Origin: Haematococcus lacustris
Lineage: Eukaryota; Chlorophyta; Chlorophyceae; Chlamydomonadales; Haematococcaceae
Assembly: GCA_030144725.1 (NCBI GenBank)
Contig: JASKMD010000005.1
Location: forward strand, 1,543,476 to 1,607,475
Reading direction: 5' to 3'
Length of the DNA: 64,000 nt
In this document: positions 55,073-64,000 of the stretch, one piece after another
Numbering within the stretch: the first letter of the stretch is position 1
Layout of the letters: each line of letters opens with the position of its first letter
Notes under the pieces: generated by a model
Databases searched by the model: none
Seen by the model: only the letters and a program-made list of their open reading frames with translations
What the model was told of the DNA's origin: nothing
Program-made: the position numbers and the translations under genes

Positions 55073-58000
55073 TCACCGCCGCCTGTTGTCATTGTTGTTG
55101 TTCTTGTTGTTCTTGTTGTTGTTGTTGAACTTGTTATTGTCGTTGTAGTTGTTGTAGTTGCCACGGCGCATAGGCTCAGGCTCCTCCTCCTCCTCCTCCT
55201 CTGGGTAGTCATCCTCGAACTCCTCACCATAGTCCTCATCCCCCAGGCCTGCAAGCTCACCAGTGAACCTGCAGACATGATCACAAGAGCATGGGGCTGG
55301 CCTGCCGTACACAATTAATCAGTCAGTTGATCAGTCCCGCATCTACAGGGCAACATAAACCTTTAGTCGTTGTTAGTCACAAGGTCTTGAGCACTAAACA
55401 AGGGCAGGTCAAAGAGGAGCACAGCCACAGCGCATATGCTGAGAACATGGAGGGTCAGGCAAAGATCACAGTATCCAGTGGCAGCTCCCGTCAGGGACTC
55501 AAGCCCGAGTCAACAGCAAGTTAAAGGAGCGAGCGGCTGCTGCACAGCATAGCACATAACTTGTGCAAAAGTGTTCTCTCCTCTTCTCTGCCATGCCCTC
55601 AACATGTAATCAGGCCTGCACTCCTTCCCATATGTCCCTCTTAGCCGTGACCATCAGCACCCACCATTCCACAGCGCGGGGAATGACCGAATCCTTGATA
55701 GTCACACCAATCTCATAATCCGTGCTTAGCTCCTCCTGGAGAGAGTCCATCTCATCGTCAGCCATTGCATCAGGGCTGTCAGGGATCTGTGGCCAGCAGG
55801 TCAAGCAGGAAACCAGGCAGGGATGCTGGCAGGCACGCAGGCAGGCTGCAGGAGGTTTAGGCCCATGAGTGGGAGCAGACGCCTCTGTTGAGAGCGACCT
55901 TCCTGTAAAATCAGGTCAAGGACGGGCATGTGGTCGAGGGGACCGCCACCACATTTCCCTCCTTTCAGCAACACCTACTGCGGGCGGGTCAAAGAAGTTG
56001 AAGAAGGACTCGCAAGGCTGAGACTCCGTAGTGAAGGTAGGCTTGGCACCCTTAGCTCCCTTGGCTTCTTTGACGCGCTTCTTGATCTGCGCAGCCACCA
56101 CCGCAAGCACCACCAGCGAGGAAACATAAGGCATGTTAGTGAGCAAGACAGGTGGCACACAAGTGTGTGCAGTCCAGTCAGGACTGGATTGCCACATGGC
56201 AAAACAGCGGCCACATGCAGTGCCCAAGACAGGCCAGGCAAACTTGTGCAGGGGAAGATGCACCATGGGCTGGATGCCACCACCAAGGCAATGGTTGTGC
56301 AGCAGGGCCTGCCAGGTGTGCTGATGCAAGAGTTCACAAGGCCAGCAGGCGGGCAGGTCGTCAGGTGTGCATCAAGTCTTCAAGGAAGCAGAGTGTCCAG
56401 GCCATGTAGAGGTTGGCATGCCCATGTCAAGGTTGCATGTCACGTGCGATGACCAGTGGTGATGTAGAGCGAACGCCATTTGATCGTCTGCCACTGAACA
56501 AGGCAGGAAATTGGTAAGCCGCTCATTTGGGACGTGAACAAGCCAGAACAACTGCATGCACTGCACGTGGTGATGCATAGCAGCAGCTGACCAGGAGTCA
56601 CAAACGGGCTTCACAGTTGAGATACATCCATCTGTGGGTTCGCATAAGGTGAAGGTTGAGGGTTAGGGTTAGGGTTAGCTATAACCCTTTCCCTCCCTCT
56701 CCCAGCCTACCTGCTCCACGGTGGGATCCATGCTGGGGTTGGTCCACTCTAGTGGGCAGCCCAAGAAGCGCTTTGGCACGACCTCCACATCTGCCTCGAG
56801 CTCATACGTCTTCTCAAGCACCTGCCAGGGAACAGCAGTGAAGGCTTACGCAGCAGGCACCGGCTCTGCAGCACACCCCGGCTAACACAGCAGGCCCCAG
56901 CTGTCATGCTGTCCACACCACCATCCTGACGAGCTCATGATACAAAGCAGCCCCCTGTGTTGCCAGCCATTGCCTCAATACACCCACACTGTCTCTAGTG
57001 TGGAACTGATCCATGCAGCCATCAAGCACACTGAAGTTACCTTCCATGCTCATGTGGTGGTGTGGGAGCATGCACTGTAAAGTGCGCCCCCCAACTGTAT
57101 GCAGACAACAGCGGCTCGATGGCGAGCAGCCCCACACCTTGTTCCTCAAATAAGGGTTGGGTGCAAAGTGGAAGAGGAGCTTGAAGCCACGGTCCTCCCC
57201 CGTCAGCACCTCAATGCGGATGTCCTCCAGGTACTTGAGCACCTCTGCATCCCGCTCGGTAATGTAGGCACCGATCTACGATGCAGACACATTGTGTTGG
57301 TGCTATATACTGGCTTAGTACAGGCGGGGCAGGGCTGCTGTAGTCCTTTGAGCATGTGGGTGGTGACCCCTTTCGAGATGCCCTGCCAAGCTGCCCGCAA
57401 CACGGCTCTGCATGTGAATGCTCGTGATGAGGTCATTCAGGTGTGTGGGCTGCACCGCCTGCACCCTCACCCTGTCAGTGTTGCGCAGAGCAGTGAGCCA
57501 GAACTCTGGGATCTTGCCCTCGTCTGCGGCACCAGGCGGAGCAGCAAGCACTGACTTTGACAGCCATAGCAGCTGGCAACTCAGCAGTGTAACTTAATGC
57601 CACTGCCAACAATAAACTTTGGCATGGAACTGTATGGGGTACCAGCAATCCCTAGAGTAAAGATGCTCCTGACCGCAACAATCGCCACAAGCAGTGGCAA
57701 GCTTAAGGTAGCAGCTGTGCTTTTGCAATACACTCTTGCCACTACACCCCACATGCATTGAGATACAGGGTACACACTGCCGCCCAGCACATCCACTGAG
57801 TCACAGTGTCCAGGCAGTAGCCAGCACCCACCCTTGCTCCCATCATCAGGGACATCAAAGTTGTCCACATTGGCCTCCCCTGTGACGATGGACTTACGCT
57901 CGTCCCACAATGGGCCTGCGTCCAGGAGAACCAGGCTTCGGATAACGGCACAGAAAGCCAAGGCATGCTGGCTGCCAAGCCTGACACATGCTCATCAGTG

Positions 58001-58666
58001 CTAACCGCTTATTTGCTCACTGCTAAAAAAGGTTGCTGCATGCCCTCCATCCCTGAGCTGCAACTGTAGCACCTCACCAAACTTCATCATATACTCGGCC
58101 TGTAGCTTGGCTTGGTCTATTGCGAATTGCTTTGCAAGTTCGTCAGCCTTGGTTTGCACCTTCTTGAGGGCAAGCACTCGCCTGTAAAGCAGCAGCAGCA
58201 GCAGTATACCAAGCAGCAGCTGACCCATGGCAAACCCTGTTGCAACACATTACACCAGCATAGTGTAGGGACCTGGTAGCAATAGAATGCTCAAGCCACC
58301 ACAACCTAAGGAACAGCTCAGACATGACAACTTTGCTACCAGATTTGCTCTGGATGCAGGGCTCGAGTTTAGATACCTACCTTTGAACACCAGCAGTTAA
58401 ACCAGCCATGGGGTCAAAGTCTCCATCGTCGTCGTCGGGATACTCTGGGACAATCTCAGGCTCCACCTCAGGTGCTTTCTTTTGCAGCGATTTCCCGGCA
58501 AACATGCGCACGTCAGGCTGCGTAGGGATGCAGCAAACAAAACACCAGGACTGGTACTGCATGCTAGGGCGCAGCAGACGACCCAGCGGTTGCTAGCTTG
58601 CGGCGGCCGCCAAACCTCACGAAAAACTTGACGCCTACTTACAAGAAGCGAAGAGGACTTCAGCAT
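55073..58666 (-). CDS. NAP1: Nucleosome assembly protein 1 (NAP1 family histone chaperone)
   Basis: NAP1 binds H2A-H2B and H3-H4 for nucleosome assembly and nuclear import. Ten exons join in phase: 58666-58643, 58517-58381, 58181-58078, 57915-57832, 57523-57471, 57275-57138, 56821-56711, 56086-55979, 55786-55665 and 55268-55073, giving 358 residues. Landmarks are the long helix KADELAKQFAIDQAKLQAEY, PLWDERKSIVTGEANVD, then IPEFWLTALRNTD, EVLKYLEDIRIEVL, FKLLFHFAPNPYLRNK and LEWTNPSMDPT. SFFNFFDPP, DYEIGVTIKDSVIPRAVEWF and an acidic patch (DEDYGEEFEDDYPEEEE) complete the fold. The tail is unusual: Asn-rich with scattered Lys, ending NRRR, with no CaaX box of the kind found on plant NAP1. Length is typical of the family. 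Confidence 0.95.
55080..55165. repeat. Trinucleotide tract (GTT/TTG) coding the NAP1 Asn-rich tail
   Basis: Imperfect GTT repeats that read AAC on the coding strand, with occasional Lys, Asp and Tyr codons. The tract is in frame within the last NAP1 exon. Confidence 0.85.
56655..56690. repeat. Short interstitial telomere-like tract
   Basis: GGGTTAGGGTTAGGGTTAGC followed by TATAACCC lies in a NAP1 intron. Other short GGGTTA or CCCTAA tracts occur at 26205-26285 and 7105-7120. Confidence 0.75.
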
Positions 58667-59467
58667 CGGTGTCACGAGCCTGCACATGAGAAGCTCCCAT
58701 TGCCGTCAGTTTCGTTGATGCGACGCCTTCAGCTGCGCAAAACCTCTCACCTAGTGTTGACCAGCGACACAGAAGATCTGCATCTTGCGGCAGAGATAGC
58801 GGCGAGCTGGGGTCGCAGCAGCCCAAATGCCGCTGCCATGATCGATGGTATACTCGTGGTGGGTAACGCAGGTCACTACGCAATGAACACGCTTTGTAGA
58901 CCTAGACAATATACCACGGGGTTGGTCCTGCGCCTGTTTAAATGCGTTGCAACCACCGCAACGGCACCTGGCCCATGCCTGCATTAGGGCAGATGCCGCC
59001 GGCAGTAGCATGGCATTGGCGAGTGGCAGCGGGGACCAAGGAACAACACTGGTGGCTCCGTCCCTGATCTGAACCACGAGATTCCGTGCTGCTTGCGGGA
59101 TAGACTTCAGTACATGCCCTCGCGGGACGCACCGTAGCATGCTGAGCTCCTTCCTGCCAGCAAGGCACGGTCGGACACTCCCAAATCAGACATGCCTACT
59201 GGCTGCTGGCATGTTCCCCCACATGCCCCCAGAAACGCACCACACCACCTTCTTCTGTTTAGTGCCATGCCGCAGGCCACCAACAACTTGCCAGGCCGGT
59301 GTGTCGTTGCTGCTTCAAGGGTCTACAGGCTCTGCAGGCTACGGGCTTGTAGGCTCTACTACTCTGGCACAGCCACGCGTTTTGTGTCCTGAGCTTGATG
59401 CCAGCCTGTGTTGCCTTTCAAGCTGTGAGTGGTGGGCGGCCCAGAGACCCGGCTGCCCCTGGCTCTG
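58667..59467. other. Upstream region of NAP1
   Basis: About 800 bp between the NAP1 start and the Fanzor-like element, presumably holding the NAP1 promoter. No motif could be assigned and no other gene is seen. Confidence 0.4.
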
Positions 59468-61120
59468 CACTGTTATACCAATCGTGCTGGTGAACATACG
59501 CCCTGTGAACATGCTCCATGTAATTGATATGTAATGGACCTCACTTCCGCCCCACTCCGGTTGCCGGCGCTCCGGTTAGATGCCAACCTGATGCACACCC
59601 CAACACAGCCACTCCGCTTGGATAATGTAACTAAATCCCTGAGATGCCCCCGAGGGCGAAACGCAAGCGCCCCGCCTCCCCCGCGCAGAGTGCAGCCGGT
59701 AAGCCGAGATGCTCAACGACAGGCTAGGCTCCCCCGAAGCTAACTGACGACGCGACGCAGTGTGCGCCACGCGACATTGTGACTCCGTGCATCAAATCCT
59801 GCCGTGCGTGTGCTGTGCTTTCCCGTGTCTGCAGGTGCCAGTGGCAGTGGGCAGCAAGTCCAGGGGCAGGGGCAGGCTGTCAAGGTAGTAATTGCAGAGA
59901 GGCGCCAGGTCATCAAGGCAGCTCTGCGTGGTCTTGTGGAGGCAGCCCAGCCTGACCTCAGCCCAGCTGAGGTAGACGCAGTTGTGGCAGAGGTCAACAA
60001 GCGTATGACCATGGGCAGCAAGCAGTGTGTCCTGGCAATAAGGTTGCAACCGTATATTGTCACGGGAAACCCAAGTTGCTTGCAAAGGCCACCGCCCGTC
60101 TTAATGCGCATCGCGTGATGGCTAAGGACCCGGGAAAGAAACAGAAAGGTGCGTTTGGAATGATATGAAGGAGTAGTTGACTGTGCCATGCCTAACCGTG
60201 TGCTACCATGTCAGCCACCATGTGTGTGCCTTGTGTGCATGGCTGCAGCTGGAGGAGGAGGTGGCTGAGGTGTCCATGGAGCGCCATGGGCATGCCAAGC
60301 AGCTGGTGGTGTTCTTTGGCACTGCTACCATTGGCACTGGGGGTGGGTGGGGTGCTGATGCGGTGTTGCGGGCCTGCCGCAAGGTGATGTGCAGGCCCAG
60401 GGGCGCAGGTCAGCGGCGAGGCAGGGTGGTGCTTGTGGATGAGCACCGCACCAGCCGGGTCAGCTCAGCAGTGAATGGCAAGCAGTCCTGTGAGGAGGAG
60501 CTGGACAAACTCAGTGCCACCAGGCCTGCAGGCTGGAAGCCACCAGCAGGGCAGGTGGAACAGCGCTTGCTGCGGCCAGCCTGGAGCCAGGAGCGTGGCC
60601 AGCCAGTGCGGGGCCTGATGTGGTGCCCTGTAGTGGCCCCCTGCAAGCCCCCACAGGCCCCACGCAGCAGCCAGGCAGCCACACAGCCAGCAGCCTCAGA
60701 GCCAGGGCCCAGCACTCCCCAGCCAGCCAAGCGCACCAAGGCTGAGCCGGCAGCTGAGCCCACTAAGGGCAAGGGCAAGGGCAAGGCTGCCAAAGCCAAG
60801 CCAGCACCACAGCCAGGCAGGTGGCTGGACAGGGACTGCAATGCAGCGCTCAACATGCAGCGCATTGGGGAGAGCAGGTGGCGGCCGCTGGAGCTGTGCT
60901 ACTGGCCAGACCAGGGAGCTCTGCCAGCCAAGGGCAAGGAATACCCTGGCCTGGGCTACAAGCGGCTGCGAGACAAGCCTCTTAAGGCCCAGCAGCAGCA
61001 GCAGCAGCCTGCTGTGGCACAGTAATGTGTGCCCCCTTTGTTGAGCTGTCATCAGCTTACAACTAGTGCATGCAGGTCATGCCAACTCTACACGATAGCC
61101 CTCAGATCAGGCAATAATGT
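59468..61120 (+). mobile_element. Fanzor-like transposon, fullest copy (copy 2)
   Basis: The 5' boundary CACTGTTATACCAATC is shared with copy 1 (12942). It contains the conserved MDLTSAPLRL leader frame (59534-59743) and a frame with AVKVVIAERRQVIKAALRG (59835-60060). A KPKLLAKATARLNAHR segment lies in another frame (60064-60148). A 100-bp GT..AG intron-like gap (60149-60248) precedes the main coding exon. The 3' boundary is uncertain; similarity to copy 3 continues to about 61120. No terminal inverted repeat was recognised. Confidence 0.72.
60249..61025 (+). CDS. Fanzor (eukaryotic TnpB-like) nuclease, C-terminal half
   Basis: Fanzor proteins are RNA-guided, RuvC-type DNA endonucleases carried by eukaryotic transposons. 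This exon starts after a CTGCAG acceptor. It reads VVFFGTATIGTGGGWGADAV, then VVLVDEHRTSRVSS (RuvC-II Glu), then QPVRGLMWCPVVAPC, then a Pro/Ala/Lys-rich linker (KGKGKGKAAKAK), then GRWLDRDCNAALNMQRIGES (RuvC-III Asp), and ends in a Gln-rich tail with TAA at 61025. In related proteins DE.RTS is followed by C..C; here it is SSAV, so the first cysteine pair of the zinc ribbon is lost. RuvC-I was not found in the upstream fragments, and I could not join the upstream exon in frame. It is probably inactive; the family call rests on motifs. Confidence 0.68.
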   Translation: MEEEVAEVSMERHGHAKQLVVFFGTATIGTGGGWGADAVLRACRKVMCRPRGAGQRRGRVVLVDEHRTSRVSSAVNGKQSCEEELDKLSATRPAGWKPPAGQVEQRLLRPAWSQERGQPVRGLMWCPVVAPCKPPQAPRSSQAATQPAASEPGPSTPQPAKRTKAEPAAEPTKGKGKGKAAKAKPAPQPGRWLDRDCNAALNMQRIGESRWRPLELCYWPDQGALPAKGKEYPGLGYKRLRDKPLKAQQQQQQPAVAQ

Positions 61121-61680
61121 AGGTGGTAGGCGGCTCATGTGCCATGTGCACTGGGTTTACTCCACACAGCCCAATAGCACTGTTTGAATCGGGTCACTAT
61201 TGCCAACTAGTACAATCCCGCTAGTGGCTGCTAGTGGGTACTACTGATCCGGCTCAAATGGAGGCCCTAGTGAGGGACAAGGGAGCTGCAATAAGGTATT
61301 GGATGTGGTTCGGCTGCATTGAGATATCATGTTCGGCTGGATTGAGATATAAACCCTTAAGAGCTGTTCTACCCAGCTTGGAGCCAGTGGTGTGACAAGC
61401 ACATGAGTTGCGTGGGTCAACTCCCCTCATGCCCCTAAGCAGCCAGGCAAAGTAGCAGCCTCACATCCAACAACCACCAGCCCTCCTGCCTGTTTGCCCA
61501 GCCATGCACAGAAAAGCTAGGAAGAAGCTGAAGGCCAGGCTAACAAGCTCCCCCCCAAGTTCGGCTGAATTGAGATATCAAGGTGTAGATGAAGCTACAA
61601 GGAGTGCAATGTGGTAGCTAGTCAGGACCTAAGCTAGACGCCAACACTGTGCTGCCCAGGCAGCCGGCCCATGTGCACCA
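61121..61680. other. Spacer between Fanzor-like copies
   Basis: No gene is seen. The phrase TTCGGCTG.ATTGAGATAT occurs three times (61310, 61333 and 61560 regions), suggesting a small dispersed motif or decayed element. Confidence 0.45.
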
Positions 61681-61699
61681 CATATGGGTGAGTTGAACA

Positions 61700-62830
61700 A
61701 CCTGGTGATGTGCACAATATTACTGGTACTGGGAGCGCAGCATCTGGCGGCACAATGTCTTGAAGGAAGCGTAAGAGCACCGCCAATCAACAGCAGGGCA
61801 CTTCACCTTGACCTGAAGCACATCAGCGCCACCCTCGCCACCCTGGCCACCTGGGATGCAGTGGGATGCAGGTTTACCTAGACCCCAAATGGGCATGACA
61901 ACGGCTGAAGCTGTACAGAGCCTGGGCTGGAGCAGTCTCTCAAAAATGTGAGGGTGGTTGACTGTATTATGTGTTGAGATGCGGTGGTTGGAATGATATG
62001 AAGGAGTAGTTGACTGTGCCACGCCTAACCTGGTGCCACCATGTCAGCCACCCTGTGTGCCTCGTGTGCATGGCTGCAGTTGGAGAAAGAGATGGCGGAG
62101 TTGTCCATGGAGCGCAATGGGCATGCCAAGCAGCTGGTGGTGTTCTTTGGTGCAGCTGGCATTGGGATGAGCACCGCACCACCCGGGTCAGCTCATTCGT
62201 AATGGCCAGCAGCCCTGTGAGGAGCAGCTGGACCAGGAGAAGCCCACCAGGCCTGAAGACTGGAAGCCCCGGGCAGATGGACCACCGCCATCTGCGTCCA
62301 GCCTGGAGCTAGCAGCGCGATCAGCCAGTGCAGGACCTGATGTGGTGCCTGATATTGTCCCCCCACATCCTGCCACAGCCCCCATACAGCCTCAGAGCCA
62401 GGGCCCAGAACTCCCCCGACAGCCAAGTGCACCAAGGCTGAGCAGGCAGCTGAGCCTACCTGGCCCACCAAGGGCACAGGCCAATGCAAGGGCAAGGCTG
62501 CTGAAGCCAAGCCAGTACCACAGCCAGGCAAGTGGCTGGACAGGGACTGCAATGCAGCATTGAACATTGAGAGTAGATGGGCCCCGTTGGAGCTGTGCTG
62601 GTATCCGGACCTGAGCAGCCAACCAAGGGGAAGGAGTACCCTGAGTTAGGGTACGAACGGCTGCGAGACCAGCCACCCAAGGCCCAGCAGCAGCAGCGTG
62701 CTGTGGCACAGTAGTGCTGCTTTGCTTTGAGTTGTCATCAGCTGACTATTAGTGCATGCATGTCATGCTAACTCTAGGCTATAGCCCTGTCACAAGGGTC
62801 AGGCAATCATTTAGGTGGTATCCGACCATG
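61700..62830 (+). pseudogene. Decayed Fanzor-like copy 3
   Basis: Colinear with copy 2 from ATGATATGAAGGAGTAGTTG (61997) through the CTGCAG acceptor. It reads LEKEMAELSMERNGHAKQL, then VVFFGAAGIG, followed by a deletion of roughly 260 bp that fuses straight to DEHRTTRVSSFV. Frameshifts follow. The RuvC-III region is still legible in another frame near 62524-62565 (KWLDRDCNAALN). The 3' flank resembles that of copy 2 (GTTGTCATCAGCT, TTAGTGCATGCATGTCATGC). An upstream segment with an AG..GT-like boundary (61725-61870, WYWERSIWRHNVLKEA) may be a middle exon missing from copy 2. It is not functional. Confidence 0.68.
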
Positions 62831-64000
62831 CCATGTGTGTGGGAGGTTTAAGACACGAACAAGACACCACCCCTAGTGAGGGGACCTGGTCCTGCCTCTG
62901 CAGGCCCATGATAGGTGCTGTGTTACCTGCTAGGGATTGAACAGGGATTAAACATGCGCTTAAGCAGTGTAAGCCAAGTTTGAGGAAACAGACGCGTTAT
63001 CTCAAGTGTGCAATCACCCACCTGCACCCTTCTAAGGGGTTACCTACATACTTATAGCTACACCTACATACTTATTACCTGCACCCTTCTAAGGGGTACC
63101 TACATACTTATAGCTTGAGCACCTGCATCAAGTGCCCTATCTCGGGCACATCATCTCAATTGTGCAATTACAACTGCATGCGACACACATATTCTCACAC
63201 CCTCATGATATGAAGGCGCTGCACTGAGCACTCTTGCAACAGCTCACGTGCCCTGTTCATGTCTGTTTTGACCCATACGGGCCACTAGGGACCTTGCCTC
63301 GTTGGGGCAGTAGCAGGAGCTGCATGGTGCACGACAGGTCACCATTACCGTCTCTGCACCATCAAGAACACAGACATTCATAGTCAAGGCGGTGGTGTGT
63401 CAGCATCGCATCGCGTCATGTACAAGTATTGCACCGCAGCTGTGATGTCCCAAATTGCCCTACCCACTAGCAGCCACAGGAACGCCGGTGGCATAGCCAT
63501 CCCGTAGCATACCCTCACGCACCCATGTGTGTACTTTATTCACTCCCTGCGTTGTTAGGGGAGAGTGCTAGTCAACCCCACCAAGGCACGCCAGTGAGGT
63601 CATGCCCATGTCTCAGCACACGAGTGAGAGCGCGCAACAGATTGGTCCCGACAGATGACTCTGGCCACCCTGTCCGACATCACACTTTCACGAGCAACAC
63701 ATCAATGCATGCCCAACCCACAGTGCAGGCCCACAGCTGCACCTGGCCACTCAGCAGAACTTGCAGTGTAGCAGCCTACAGTGCAGTGCCCGCCAGGTAG
63801 CAGCACAGGGCCTGTGGATCACATGCAGTGCGTTAGGATGCAGCTGCCGCTTAAGGCCCAACAGCCTCCAATTGGCAGAAAGGCAGGAACTCCATGACTC
63901 CTAATGCACTCCACCTGCGAGCATGAAACAGACAAAACAAGCCACAGCCGACTCAACCTTTGCCCTCTACTCTACTGTTGCTGTCTAGCCACATGGCAGT
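62831..64000. other. Region without recognisable gene
   Basis: It contains an imperfect direct duplication near 63018-63118 (units with CTGCACCCTTCTAAGGGG and ACCTACATACTTATAGCT). Otherwise only short frames without domains. Confidence 0.55.

Noticed and set aside
56655..56690. Chromosome end or telomere
   Set aside because: Only about three GGGTTA units, inside a NAP1 intron, with unique sequence on both sides.

Overview
This window looks like nuclear DNA from a green alga, most likely a chlamydomonadalean chlorophyte. The signs are GC-rich, intron-dense genes with canonical GT..AG junctions, proteins full of Ala/Gly/Gln/Pro low complexity, very long G- or C-rich microsatellites inside introns, and many transposon relics. 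The repeat-encoded protein tails look to me like those common in Haematococcus; this is recollection and inference, not a database result. No bacterial operon, rRNA or convincing tRNA is present.

Layout. 60-1018 (-): 5' end of a secreted fasciclin (FAS1) protein that runs off the window. 3454-12639 (-): a kinesin-14 with an N-terminal calponin-homology domain (KCH type). 14485-28548 (-): a very large leucine-rich-repeat protein with a Gln-rich C-terminus. 31606-38029 (+): a two-repeat MYB protein with a long low-complexity tail; I joined eight exons in phase. 39446-47100 (+): a patatin/ATGL-like lipase with an N-myristoylation-like start. 49931-51924 (-): a three-exon putative membrane protein I do not recognise. 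55073-58666 (-): nucleosome assembly protein 1 in ten phase-consistent exons with an Asn-rich tail. Most of 59.4-62.8 kb is transposon.

The most interesting layer is the mobile DNA. Several related fragments (12.9-14.2, 59.5-61.1 and 61.7-62.8 kb, plus a second lineage at 30.8-31.1 kb) encode the C-terminal half of proteins with RuvC-II (DEhRTS/T), RGLM.C and RuvC-III (DRD.NaalN) motifs. These are the hallmarks of Fanzor, the eukaryotic TnpB-like RNA-guided nuclease family. Their solo 3' ends are scattered through introns, one attached to a 46-bp tandem array. One copy carries a nested 417-bp insertion whose empty site survives in another copy. Three hAT elements with 8-bp target duplications sit at 5.2, 19.0 and 38.7 kb.

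The genes look like unrelated housekeeping or regulatory loci (cytoskeleton, chromatin, lipid, transcription) rather than a pathway. What unites the window is how much repeat DNA its introns tolerate, including arrays of about 1 kb of GGGGGT, 0.54 kb of ACCTG and 1.3 kb of GGGGC (the last intergenic).
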